Part shown: one piece after another, positions 35,503 to 47,883 of the stretch | Layout of the letters: the number at the start of each line of letters is the position of its first letter | How positions within the stretch are numbered: the first letter of the stretch is position 1 | DNA from: Brasenia schreberi | Taxonomy: Eukaryota; Streptophyta; Magnoliopsida; Nymphaeales; Cabombaceae | NCBI GenBank assembly: GCA_036023115.1 | Contig: JAYKKT010000080.1 | Location: 8,197,501 to 8,261,500 of the forward strand | Length of the DNA stretch: 64,000 nt | Direction of reading: 5' to 3' | Position numbers and translations under genes: made by a program | The notes under the pieces: generated by a model | Databases searched by the model: none | What the model was told of the DNA's origin: nothing | Seen by the model: the letters and a program-made list of their open reading frames with translations, nothing else

Positions 35503-36700
35503 CATGTCAAGTGGGTCACACAACAAATTTTATTGCTTATAGAGTATGCTGGTGATCGGAAAAGTTGGTGGACCGCACCTTGTTTCTTGCTTCCTTTAAA
35601 GTGCATCAAGAAATTCAGATTTTGTCACCCATGGTAGACCACTTGTTTGTTTTCAAAATCTGTATTTTTTGCTATTTTTTGGTATTGGTACTTGAAAAAA
35701 TTGTAATGTGACCTTATTATGGGTTCGGTCTTGTTTAGAGATTGCTCATATCTGATTGTATAATAAAAATATATTTTTTGGTATTGGGTAGTTAGCTGGA
35801 AACTCCATACCTTGAAAGTTTTGACCATTGATAGAGAATCCGGAATCGATAAGGTCATGATTTCGAAACGCGTTGACTGAGCACACCCAATGTAGGCGCA
35901 GCGTCCTGAAATGTGTTCTGTCTTTTAACAAATTGCTTGGGCTATAGCTCCCCGCTTCTTGCTTTCACCGGATTGATATCACAATGACCTTTCATTCTCG
36001 AGATTAATTCAATCTTGAAATAATTTTGAAGATTTAAATTTCCCATCGTCTTAGATTTATGTATAAACGAATCTTGTATGTGTTGAAGGTGATTAGATTA
36101 GTCCTAAATTTTAACCATCAGTGACATACGGCTTTTAGTGCCAAATCAGCGCTCGCAGGTGGGTTTGGGCAGAGGTTTATCCTAGACATGACCCGAACCT
36201 GCCCTGCATGACCGACCTTCCCCATTGGTCGAGTTCTCAACCTTGAGAACCCGCTATGGTCAATCAAACAAGTACTTGTTGTTCGGGACACCTAGAACCG
36301 GGGCAAAGTTGAACATACGAGAACCCTTCAAAGTTGAACATGTGTGTGGGTGAGAAATTTCTTTTGAAACCTTCAAAATCCTCCACATCCATGAAAACGG
36401 TCGACTGACCGTGCATACTATTTTGGAATGTGGGTTTTTGAAATCTCTCTCCTAGAGACGCGGTGGTTGACCGGCTGAACCGGTGGTGTCCAGACTTCTC
36501 CCTCTCCACGAACTGATGACCGTTAAACGGTACTAACGGCCACCCACAACCTTTGGGGCCTTAACACCCTGTAGAAACCTCCTATATCATCCCCCATCCC
36601 CAACTCTTCCCCTACACATTGCATCACCACCCTTCCACCAACCCGGTGAACGTTGCCGGGATACACTTCCCTCCACCCAACACTTTCATCTTTCCGGCAA
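35503..36700. other. Intergenic DNA between eL28 pseudogene and AGP gene
   Basis: No gene recognised. The last 150 bases before the AGP start are C-rich, as in plant 5' leaders. A weak TATA-like ctatat lies near 36592-36597. Confidence 0.45.
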
Positions 36701-36712
36701 GGCAGCACAGCA

Positions 36713-37252
36713 ATGGCACACGGATTCTCCGTCGTCGCACTCGTCTTCCTGGCGCTCATCGCCAGCACCATCTCTACCCCAGCCCCCGCACCCTCCCTTG
36801 AATCTTCCAGTGCCCCAGCCCCTGCACCTGCCAAAAGTGCTGCCACCCCGGCTCCCGCTCCTTCCACCAAAACCGTCACTCCCTCCGCCGCCCCTGCGAA
36901 ATCTCCTGCTAAGTCACCGGCGGCAACCCCTACTCCCGCCCCTGCCTCCTCCCCTAAGGCCTCTGCCTCCGCCCCCTCCCACGCCCCGTCATCCCACTCC
37001 CCCTCCACCGCCCCTGCACATACATCGGATCCTAGCATCTCCACTCCACCTTCCGGCCATGAGTCCGCAGCGCCAGCCGACTCTCCATTGCCTAACAGCC
37101 CCCCAAGCCCTCCGCCTTCCAACTTGGGACCATCTGTCGCGGATGCACCTGCGCCCACTGAAGACAGCACCCCCGCAAGCGGCGCTTCTGGCATAAAGAT
37201 CCAGGCCACTGCATTGGTCGGCATGGCTGTTGCTGCCTCTCTGTTTCTCTGA
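36713..37252 (+). CDS. Classical arabinogalactan protein precursor
   Basis: 179 codons, no intron. An N-terminal signal peptide, MAHGFSVVALVFLALIAS, is followed by a Pro/Ala/Ser/Thr-rich body from about residue 22 to 150. The body has many AP, SP and TP dipeptides (APAPAP, SPAKSPAATP), the signature for hydroxyproline-linked arabinogalactans. A C-terminal hydrophobic tail (ATALVGMAVAASLFL) after a small-residue site (SGASG) is a GPI-anchor signal, so the mature protein should sit on the outer face of the plasma membrane. The start at 36713 is preferred over an upstream in-frame ATG (36653) because it puts the signal peptide at the N-terminus and has an A at -3-like context (gcaATGG). A long open frame on the other strand is a by-product of the GC-rich, repetitive codons. 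Confidence 0.93.
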   Translation: MAHGFSVVALVFLALIASTISTPAPAPSLESSSAPAPAPAKSAATPAPAPSTKTVTPSAAPAKSPAKSPAATPTPAPASSPKASASAPSHAPSSHSPSTAPAHTSDPSISTPPSGHESAAPADSPLPNSPPSPPPSNLGPSVADAPAPTEDSTPASGASGIKIQATALVGMAVAASLFL

Positions 37253-37939
37253 AGGACACCATGTATTGGTTAACTGGCAGATTCTCCTCCCTAAATTATG
37301 TATTATCATTTTAAAATGGCAATGATCTCTTAGCCTGCGTGCCTTTTCTTCGCCATCAATAGGCATTTGAGTGTCTGATACACACACATATATATATATA
37401 TATACTTTATATTTAATGTATCATTTCATACTTTATATTTAATGTATCATGTACAAAAAATATTTTTAAATTCAAAATCTACCGTTAATTATAATGAAAA
37501 AGTGTATGCATAATGCTCTCACTCATATATATACACGCGGTTGCGTCGTTAAAACCAGATTCTCTAATTTCATTTCATGCACATCGAATGAAGTTCAGTG
37601 TCTTCATGTACTTCAAGTCCTGTGCCACTGAAATTCAAGTGCATCAGAGTACATGGGCCACGTTTCATTTGCCCGTTGCTAGAACCACATCACTCAGAGA
37701 ATCTAGGAGAATTAATCTCTTAGTATTAATTTAATACTAAAAAGATTGCAATCCCATCTAGTAGGAGGGATTTCCGAGATGCTTATTGCTCTTCCCAGCC
37801 ATCTAATGACCGACTCTGATGAAACAAGAAACTAATATCAATTTATGAAGACGGTCGAAGAGAACTATCAATTATTGTAATCTGTAACAGGACACTATGG
37901 GCTCAATTACATTAAATTATATATATATATATATATACA

Positions 37940-38040
<101 letters not shown>

Positions 38041-38097
38041 CAGCTCATTGATGATGAAAATCAGATGGATGGTTGAGATTTTCAAAAATATGGTAAG

Positions 38098-38102
<5 letters not shown>

Positions 38103-38156
<54 letters not shown>

Positions 38157-38170
38157 TGTGTGTGTGTGTG
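38103..38170. repeat. Microsatellite (TA)25 then (TG)n
   Basis: TA repeat at 38103-38152, a short spacer, then TG repeat at 38157-38170. Confidence 0.93.
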
Positions 38171-39114
38171 TTTTCATTACATCCTAAGTTTTAGTATAAC
38201 GGTTGGAAACTTCATGAGCAAAGGGTCAAGGTCCACACACCATTTAATTGCCATTTTAGAATATCCATCACTCACTCTCTCTTGTTTCAATGGGTGCCGA
38301 AGAGTAAAGGATGTGAGTCAACCATTTATGGGGAACAAAATATATTCCCATTGCGTCGGCCAAGAGTGTGGGGGGCTTCATGCAAGTCGAGAGGCCAAGT
38401 AAAGCTCAATGTTGAGCGTGGCTCCCAAATAATATGTATGCACATTCATTCAAATTCAAGATCAGGGAGTTCTAGTCATCGTGCTTGTTGTGTCATCGAC
38501 CTTTTCTTTTTATCTTTGACGACATCAACAGCCACCACGGTAAACCTTCCACATTTTGATACAGTGTACTGTGACAAGTAGCTCCTTCTCATGCGCCGAG
38601 TACCTAGATTCTGTAATTTTCAACTTCCTGCTCTCATAAGCAACCGGCCGACTCTCTGAGATCAACACCAGCAATAGCCACACCACTAGCATCATACATA
38701 CTGCTAACTCTCAGAGATTTTACTGCATGCTTGGAGTGATTTGAGTACTTATGTAAGCGCGGTTATGTTTATACGTATGCCTGTTTTGTTTGATTCAGTA
38801 ATGACGTATACAACTTGATTCCAGACCATTTAGGTCTCCATTCTACTGAGCTAATGACCAGGTCTTTGATTTGATCTCAGGTGGGTTCGTGATTATGGCT
38901 GGTAAACAAACCGAGCCACCTATAGCGTTCGGCTTCGTTTGGCTCGTTCCTAGCTCATTTCGGTTTAGCTTGTAAGACCATAGAAATGATAAGCAACAAG
39001 GAAACCAAAATACGATATTCAGCTTCATTTAACTTGTGAAAGATCGTTGCATGCTCGACTATCTCTTCACACGGTCACTATCCTTTTAACTTTTTTTTTT
39101 ATAGAGGAAGACTA

Positions 39115-41215
39115 TGTGTAAACACCCTAAATCAATTTTTTTCAAACACCCCCAATTTTGAAAGCCCAAATGATTTAAAACCTTTTGCTTTAAAATGAAG
39201 ATTTTAAATCTTTTTAAATGTTTCAAATTAAAGGTTTTAAAGGGATAAGGTCCGGAGGATATGAATGAATCAGGTGAACATGTGGGGTCCACTTCAAGCC
39301 AGGATCGAGCTCACGAAGGATAAGCCTGAAAGCAAGGGAGTGGACCACGTCTAAGTATATCTTCATAAAAAAAAATCAAATCAAATGGGCCAGCATCCAG
39401 GCAGCTCGAGTTGTGTATTAAATCAAATCAAGAACTTGTTTGAATCAAATGCAACCTTTTGATAATAATTGGCCGACTTTTGGAAGATGGAATAGATTGA
39501 ATCTTGGGCTGATTTCAAAGATTTATCAAGCCACATCCAGCCCATGTACCAAGTTTACATCAAGCAAGGAAGGACGAGCCACAAAGGAGGATGATCAAGG
39601 CCTTGAATCAAGCCTAACCAAGTGCATTCAAGTCCAAATGGCTAGAACAAAAAGCACATGGGGCTAGCCCATCTTTGACCATGAAGGACCACTTGATCAT
39701 GTGAAATGGAAGGCCTTGGGGCTGGGTTTGGACCTTGGATCACCCGCCCTAAGGAAGGGCCTAGAAGACCCACCCTTGGCCTATAAATTGAGGCCAAGGG
39801 TGGGGTGTGAACTATCATCTTGGGAGTACTTAAGGGGAGGCCATCAAGGGTACTGCACTTTGAGAGTTTTGAGAGTTTGAGAGCTACTAGGGAAGATCAT
39901 TAGAGAGGAAAGGGAGTATAGGATCTAGGTCAAGGCTTAGAGAGAGTTTGAGTGATCAAGCAAAGGGGAAAAGGGATCAAGTGAGGGTCGGCCACTACCT
40001 TGGAGGTCGATCGATTGTATAAGTCCGGGTAAGTGCTTCTCTAACTTGTTCTTCCACATCTCTTCTTCATATTCAATTCAAAAGGGGTTGTATTAATGGA
40101 GCTTTGCCTCCCTCCATGATGTAATTGAAGTAGATGTTGCTAAAATTTCTCTTTCTTTTGATTATGTACTCTATGTGTTTAAGTTTTTGATTCTACCTCT
40201 CTATATTCTATAAACACTATATATTCTCTAATATCCTCTATGCTTAAGCTATTAAGTATATTTTAATTCATTTCCCTTCATCAATTTAATTCGTGATGTT
40301 AAGTTGTTGCATTTTTAATTCGTGTGAGTTTGCATCATGTATGTTCTAAAAACCTGAAATCTGGTTTTCATCATCTTTGCATACATTGATTGCTTGATTT
40401 TTAATTACCGAACCTCTGTGCCAATTGTTCTGAAACTTTACATACTTCTTCTACACACAGGCCCACTTCTAATAAAATTTGCAAGAATTTTAGGGTCGTG
40501 CAACATCATAATTAAAACTATGACAAATCAGGAAAAGTTTTGTAAACTATCTGTCCATTTAGTTTTCCTGCAACAAAGCCTGGGTATTCATCCCATAACT
40601 CTGTATGCAGGTGTCCAAAATCGATGATTTTTAGTTCAATGGAAAGCTGACTTCCATAGCTTTCCAGAACCAAATTTATTAAATTTGGAACTATGAGCAC
40701 TGAGATATAGGCTCATCTTTGAGTTTCTGTATTTCTGTGACAGAACAGTTTTGGGTGTCTGAGCAGAGACATTTCCCAAATTTAATTCTGCAACACTACA
40801 ATACCGAATCACAATCTAAAAGATGTCACATACTCTCACATCTCAGGCTTAGTCCTGTAAAATTTTGATGATTTTTGGAGGTCTGAAAGGCATTCAAAAG
40901 GATTCGAGAAATAAGTCTTGAAAATAGAGTTTTCTGTTTTTCAGAACTTGTTCATTTTGAAACTTGAAATCAAGTGCACTTGTTTTCTATTCTAAACACC
41001 TTTGTTTTTCACGTGAATTTGAAAGTCTCACCTATTTAGTTGGAATCCCTAAGCGTTTAGATTGACCCTTGAGTATCGGTTCAAGAAAGTCTAATGCGAA
41101 AAGAGCCTGCTTTGCCATAATCGCCAGTCAGATTTAATTTTTGCTAGTTTTTAGAAAACTAGCTGGCACACTTGCGCATCAAGTAGAGTTGAGAGTTTTA
41201 TTTCAAGTCTCTACA
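39115..41215 (+). mobile_element. Possible solo LTR or LTR-derived sequence
   Basis: Starts tgtgtaaacaccctaaatca and has LTR-like layout: an upstream region with short frames, a TATA-like cctataaattgagg at 39779-39792, a G-rich transcribed leader, then about 1.3 kb of AT-rich non-coding DNA. No matching second LTR, primer site or target duplication was found, so both limits are uncertain. Type unknown; long Ty3-type LTRs look like this. Confidence 0.3.
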
Positions 41216-41373
41216 TAGGCTTGGAGTGAAAATTTCACATCTACATTATGGTTCCGGGTAAATCAGAACCTCAAATCATAACTGAGCCGGCTTGGAGCCG
41301 GTTTTGGTTATGGTTCTCGAACCGTTAGTTCTGAAACTGTTTCAGTTTCCTTCAATGATGTATGTAAATGTGT

Positions 41374-41435
<62 letters not shown>
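41374..41435. repeat. Microsatellite (CT)n(AT)n
   Basis: CT tract to about 41390 followed by an uninterrupted AT tract. Confidence 0.93.
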
Positions 41436-41437
<2 letters not shown>

Positions 41438-42056
41438 TTGATTTTCGAATTTTCGAATGGGGCGAACGCCCCCACCTCACTCAATGTAGATCCACCACTG
41501 ATCAATTGTTCCTGAAGTGTTTGAATAGACGGTGTACGGTTATCTTATTAGATTGTTCGTATAGAAATGACCTAAGCCATGAAGGGGATGGGGCTTAGAG
41601 TAAGAAACGGCCTGATGTGATTGGGTCCTAACCCAGCAATCCGGTCTAGCTTTTAGGATGTTGCATAGTGCGAACACCAAGTCGTGGCCCCATGAAGGGT
41701 TGATCATTTGGTGCACCCGCTATTTCTTTTGCCATCCACGACAAGAGAGGTGCAACTTAAAGGCAGGAGATCAAAGAGCATAATTGGTGAGCCATGAAAT
41801 TGGTCAGCAATCTTTTTCTGGGTTTACAATGGCCAGGCTGAAGACAGAGCCCTGAGTATCGAACTCATGACCTTCAATTTATCGACCCACTTGCCAGGGG
41901 AGCTATTGCTCTTTGTGCCAATTGGCCATTCATTCTATTACCAATAATTTGGACCAAAGTATAGTGGGGATGCACACCAGCTGGTTTAAGTTAACCGTGC
42001 ACGAACACAATCATCTAACTTTGCATTACTAGAGCTTGGGCAGGTTCCTGTCAAGA

Positions 42057-42060
<4 letters not shown>

Positions 42061-42119
<59 letters not shown>
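42061..42119. repeat. Microsatellite (TA)n
   Basis: 59 bases of pure TA repeat. Confidence 0.95.
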
Positions 42120-42121
<2 letters not shown>

Positions 42122-42974
42122 ACCCCCTTCTACTGATATCCCAAGGCAAAGACTGGTTTGGGTTTTGTCCAATGATGGTAAGGACTTTGGAGGCAAGTAT
42201 GACATCTAGCTAGGTGTGACATTAATAAAAAAAAATGTGAGTTATAGCTTTGTGCATGTAGTGATAAGGAGGAAAGGATTGGGCTTCATAGAAAATGAAA
42301 GCACAAAGAACCATGAATAGAAATTTTGCAAGGGTTGGGTGCACTAGAAAGAGGCAAGAGGATGGTAATGAGTGGCAAGGAATGTGGGTAAAGTGATAAT
42401 GGTAATGAGAAAGAAAGAAGAAAAGGATGAGACATGTTAGAGAAGGTAGAATGAAAATTGGTTACTTGGTGTTGTGAATCCTCTCTATCTCAATGAAAGT
42501 ATCAAATGATATGAAATTATGAGTTGAGAGGATTCTAGTTAAGTGAAAATCATAGCAACGATTTTTGCACTTAAGCTTTGCAACCAAAAAGAGGAGTAGC
42601 TAGTATTGGTTGGCGTGTTCGTGGGACTCAAATACGAGAGGCACTCGTTGGAACTCATGCTCCAATATGCACACTCTTGAGTTTGGGCTCACCAATGCAT
42701 CACATGGTCATACATGGAACTAGCTAAATATATTTTGAGCGGGCTCACGCACATGCACACACTTATTGGATGTGACGCACTAACATACATACATACACAC
42801 ACACACATATATATATTATGTGTCTATGTATAATGCTTGCTATATGCAACAACATTATATGCTATTATATTCAAACAATTCTAACCATCCAACTTGAGAA
42901 ATGACAACTGATATTCAAATTTAAAATGCAAAAGAGTATAGTTGTACTTTTTACAAGAGTATTTGATTAAAAAA

Positions 42975-45242
42975 ACTTAACTACCTAGTATCGACTTTTA
43001 GTTATGGATTTTTTACTAAAAAGTTGAAAACAAAAGAAAAGGATCTATAGAATTATTCTGTATAAATGGTAGAATTAGACATGGCCGGTTTGAAACCAAC
43101 CCGTTGGTTCGACCGCTTCCACAACCGTCTGTAATCGAAACCAATTGAACTAGCCCTAAAACCATAACTTGACTCGGGTACCCCCGATTCGGTTATGATT
43201 CATCCTTTTCAGGAAGCAGCCCAAAACCGAAACCAAAACTAATGGTTTTAATTGCTATTTGTTCTCCAACTACTTCAGGGCAACCAAAGGGGACTATTTT
43301 TAAATAATATTATATATTATGAAGATATTTACACAAGTTAAAGCTTGACTCATTGATAGACAATGACTAACCATTGAGCTAGGCATGAGTTTGACTCCCA
43401 TGAGAGTCAACTTGTATTTTTTTAAAATTTACCTGTTTCGAAGCAGTTTTGGATATGAAATCAGAACCACTCCAAAACTAATGGTTCAAAAACTTGATTC
43501 GAAACTGTCCTTATTCCTTGGGGTGGTTTAGTTTCGGTTCCAGGTTTCAAGCAACCTAGAACTGGACATGTTTAGGTAGAACCTCAAAAGTGAGAAAGAA
43601 GATATATTTAAATAAAAAGTTCTTCAAGGAGATACTTGAAATTATTTTGGTACACCTTCTTATATGTGAAATAATATGATTATGCATATTAGAAAGTGAC
43701 AAAAAATGTATTAGGTGAATCTAAGGGAGGTGTACTCGCACAAAAGGAAGTTTAGTGGTGGAGTAAAGTAGTACATGATAAAATTAAGCAAAGAGGGCGT
43801 GTTACAAATTACATTATGACAAGAAGAGTAATGAAACTTGAGAGACGTATAAGAAAGCAGAAAAAGAAGTGAAAAAGACCATTAGTGAAACAAAAATAAA
43901 AATTTAAGAGGATTTATATGAAAAGCTAGACTCAAATGAAGGTCAAAGAGATATTTTAAGGATAAATAAAGTTAGACATAAGAAAATTAAGGATCTTACT
44001 TTTGTTAGATGTATAAAAAATGACGATAAGAAATTCTTTAACGAAAATACAGATATTAGTATCAGTTTAGGACAGTTAACCAAATCTGAAAAGTATATAA
44101 ACCATAATTTGTACCGACATATTTAAAAGAATGAAGTCAAAGAGACTTTTAAACATATGAAGGTTGATAAATATGTAGGGCTAAACAATATTCCTATATA
44201 AGTATGTAAAATCCTAGGAGAGTTGGGGCTCACTTGGCTCACAAGAGTATTTAATGAAACATGAAGAACCCAAAAGATGCCCAAGGAATGGAGAGCGAGT
44301 ACACTTATACCTATATATGTAAGAACAAGAGAGACATTAAGAATTGTGTGAATTATCGAGATATCAAGTTAATGAGTCATAATATAAATTATAAGAAATA
44401 ATGATTGAATTTAGGTTAAGACAAGTGTCAAGTACAACAAAGAACCAATTTGGATTCATGCAAGACAAATCTATCATTAAAGGGATTCACCTTTTTAGAG
44501 CAAAAAAAGAAGAATCTTCACATGATATTTATCAATTTAGAAAAAACTTACGAAGCTTCTAACTTAGTAGAACAAAGACGGAATATATAAAATGTAAGTT
44601 TGATCATTTGGTTACTTTAGAGGATATATAAATTAAGATTGACACACATTATATCTTTGAGAAGGAAATTTTTAAATATATAGGGTCAGTTTTTTAAAGT
44701 GATAGAAAAATTGATGAAGATATTGCGCATAGAATTAGTACAAGTTGGTTAAAATGAAGAGGGACATCATATATTCTATTTAACAAAACGATACCATTAA
44801 AGTGAAAAGGTAAATATTATATAGGAGCAACAAAACCTATTATATTTTATGGTTTTGAGTATTGGGTAGTTAATTATTAAAAAGATGTCCATGATAGAAA
44901 TTAAAATATTGGATGGATGAGTGATAACACAATGAAAGATTGTATATATAATGAGGTTATTAAAAACAAATTGGAAGTAGGAAAAATAGAGGATAAATCA
45001 TTTAAGATGGTTTGGACATATGAAAAATTAGACAAAGAAAGCTTAAGTAAGAATGTATGAAAAACTAGTTTGTGGAAATATTAAAAGAGGAAGAAGAAGA
45101 CTACAAAAGTGTTGTAAAGAAATAATAAAGAATGATATACTCATGTTGAGTTAATTGCAAGCATGACACATGATAAGGCTCTATGGAAAAGAATCCATGT
45201 AGCTAACCCCATCTAGTATGAGAAAAGACTTAGTTGTTGTTG
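42975..45242 (+). mobile_element. Old RTE LINE, strongly decayed, 5' truncated
   Basis: The sequence follows the intact-length LINE at 19942-23191 from the end of the endonuclease (cgacttttagttatgg near 42991) to the TTG tail at 45235-45242. Many deletions and stops are present, including loss of most of the catalytic reverse transcriptase motifs. Imperfect direct repeats tatttgattaaaaaa (42960-42974) and tatttaattcaaaaa (45243-45257) flank it. A MITE is inserted at 43076-43574. Confidence 0.85.
43076..43574. mobile_element. hAT-like MITE (TAGACATG family) nested in the old LINE
   Basis: 499 bp beginning TAGACATGGCCGGTTTG and ending CATGTTTA, giving imperfect terminal inverted repeats. Flanking octamers ggtagaat (43068-43075) and ggtagaac (43575-43582) form an 8-bp duplication with one change. 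The inside is rich in GGTT and AACC words and has no open frame. Confidence 0.8.
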
Positions 45243-45500
45243 TATTTAATTCAAAAAGCAATTTTTTGTTTTTTGAATTTAAAACATTCATGATGATTGA
45301 GATATAATAACATATATGATCTTTCCTCTATTTTTTTTATATACACAACCACTCATTGCCACCTTCCATGATTCTTCCATTTTTCAAAACGGCTTGGCCA
45401 AAACCACCTAAAAACCTAAAAGAATGGAACCAATCGAATACAATTCAGTATTGAGTATGGACTACTTTTTTTTATATATGTGTGCATGCATTCTTGTTTT

Positions 45501-45681
45501 GAAAGTATTAAAAGAGATAGAGGACACCCACAAAAATGTTGGAAAGAAACAATAAAGAATGATCTAGCTTATTGTGAGTTAACTGCAAACATGACACATA
45601 ATAGGACTGTGTAGAAACAAAGAATCCACATAGCCGACCCCGTCTAGTATAGAAAAAGGCTTAGTTGTTGTTGTTGTTGTT
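45501..45681 (+). mobile_element. RTE LINE 3' end fragment
   Basis: Only the last 180 bases of the LINE (gaaagtattaaaagagatag to the TTG tail). Direct repeats tgtgcatgcat at 45481-45491 and 45682-45692 fit a target duplication, with nine extra bases at the left end. A severely 5'-truncated insertion. Confidence 0.85.
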
Positions 45682-46469
45682 TGTGCATGCATCCGTGTGT
45701 CTAAGGCTCAATTCGGCTCATGAGTTTCTCAAGCCAAGTAGTGACACTAGTGCGAGCCCAACAAAATCTAGCTGAGTTTCGAGCGAATCGGAACAAGCTG
45801 TTGAATTTTAAAAGTTAAAATTAAAAACTTTATTGGAAGCTGGGATAGGGGAGGAGGATGAAAATTTTAAAACTTTAAAAGTTTAGAGGGACATGGAACC
45901 AGGCATGTTTATAAACGCGGTCTTCGAGTTTCGGTTTGGTGAGAGTCTGGTTATGGTTGGGCCGATTTCCGTCTCTATCTCGGTTCGGTTCCGATTCAAA
46001 TTGCCGTTCCCGTTTTTAAAAGAATTATGTAGCTATAAACAACAAGTGTGGGTCAATCAGGTAGGTACCTATAGTCCACGATTTTAACAGTGCCCTACAA
46101 TTCAGAGACCACAGTTTTAGAGGAGACCTGTGAGCTGTTCATCCCCCATGAAAAGTTTTTCTAAATCAGGCAGTGGCTCTACCAATTTGTTCACATGGCA
46201 TGTTGTGTAAATTTGACAATGTTTTTGGTATGATGAAGAAAAGGAGCTAGTGTTTGGATCCGTATCAAAGGCAACAGGTCCCCAAAGTGGGGACTAAAAC
46301 TCCACAGCTGACTTGTGAAGCCATGGCATCTTATTGTCACGCCCTTTCTGTCGTCAATGTGACCGGCCCCCACCATAGGAGGCTCACATTATTACCCAAA
46401 ATATCAACTTGCTAAATGAAACTGTATTCATGTAGTTTGGTGCTGCTCACATCATTATTTTCTGCACCA

Positions 46470-46479
46470 TATATATACA

Positions 46480-46555
<76 letters not shown>

Positions 46556-46600
46556 CACATATATACACACACATATATATACATATATACACATATATAT
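46470..46600. repeat. Interrupted TA/CA microsatellite
   Basis: TA repeat with regular tatatac interruptions and a short CACACA segment. Confidence 0.9.
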
Positions 46601-47001
46601 AATATATGAAGCTATAAATGCATAATATGTTTTGATACACAGTGTTGCATAAACATTTGTTTTGTTTAATTTATGAGATCAATTATGAAGAGTTGATTTA
46701 AAAGTATTATACTTTTATATTTTGTATTTAATATATAATATGTATTAAATATAAAATAATTCAAATCTCTATTATTGATCTCAACGATCGAATGGTAAAA
46801 ATATTTATATAAGATTATGATATAAAACACCTTATATATAATAAGAAGAGTTATATGCTCAATGTACATAGCATGCACTATCCATATTTTGCTGCCTTAT
46901 GCTGACTCAACCACCACTCCTAGTTGTCAGTCAACCTTCCTCCGGCTTCTTACCAACACCAAAGGCGGTGAAAGCTACCACCCATTAAATTACCACCTTT
47001 A

Positions 47002-47003
<2 letters not shown>

Positions 47004-47059
<56 letters not shown>
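47004..47059. repeat. Microsatellite (AT)n
   Basis: 56 bases of pure AT repeat. Confidence 0.95.
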
Positions 47060-47061
<2 letters not shown>

Positions 47062-47483
47062 TATATGTCCAAACCTATTCATGCTCAGTTCTATTCAAAC
47101 ATTTCTATTGTCTAAGCAACAGATTAATGATGGAGATTTAATTAAAAAGCAAAAGGTATATTTTTAATTTTTTTGTAGTTTGGATTTAATTAATGATGGT
47201 ATATTACTTTTTAAATTCAAATATTTATTATTAATCACATTGATCAGACAGTGAAAATCTTTGTTTAAGCATGAACAAATTTGAGCACAAATCACTCCTT
47301 CGCTCTCTATAAATATATAATTAGAGAGAGATTTGGTGGGAGGAGGGGCGGTAGTGATGTTGGCCTAGGCTGCTGGTGTCACAAAACGGGTGTACAAGGA
47401 ATGTAATTGAAAATGGAGAAGGGAGATTGACACATAAAAAGGCGTTAAAACAGGGGAGTGCGCATTGTCAAGATGCCACTTCT

Positions 47484-47527
47484 CCTCTCTCTCTCTCTCT
47501 CTTATATATATATATATATATATATAT
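47484..47527. repeat. Microsatellite (CT)n(TA)n
   Basis: CT tract to 47502, then TA tract. Confidence 0.93.
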
Positions 47528-47779
47528 TAGAGAGAAAGAGGAGTCTATGTGTGTTAATTTATATTTAAACATGCTTCTAAATTTCAATCATACGATTGAT
47601 AAAATCAATTGTTAAAATTCAAATCTCAAAAGCCAAAAATAGGTTGATACTTTTATAGGTAAGATAAATGTGCTCGGTAAAAGTTGTTTTTTAACTCAAA
47701 AATCTCAATTGTTGATCTTTAATATGGAACATCTCAGATTTAAAAATGTTTAAGCATATGTTTATGTACACATATACTA

Positions 47780-47883
<104 letters not shown>

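Larger units (their letters stand above)
41216..42959. other. Intergenic DNA with microsatellites and SINE-like remnant
   Basis: Contains (CT)n(AT)n at 41374-41435, (TA)n at 42061-42119 and a GGTT/AACC-rich scrap at 41265-41345. A minus-strand tRNA-like segment at about 41830-41935 has a B-box-like gagttcgatactc and an A-box-like tagctcccctggc. No gene recognised. Confidence 0.5.

Noticed and set aside
36523..37224. Long minus-strand open frame, Ala/Gly-rich
   Set aside because: It is the antisense of the AGP gene; lack of stops follows from GC-rich Pro/Ala/Ser codons. The plus-strand frame has a signal peptide and GPI tail.
39440..39667. Possible 75-residue protein MNQMQPFDNNW
   Set aside because: No recognised domain, low-complexity surroundings, and located in a possible LTR; not supported as a gene.
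46412..46640. Open frames coding IYIYIY runs
   Set aside because: Pure translation of TA/CA microsatellite on both strands.
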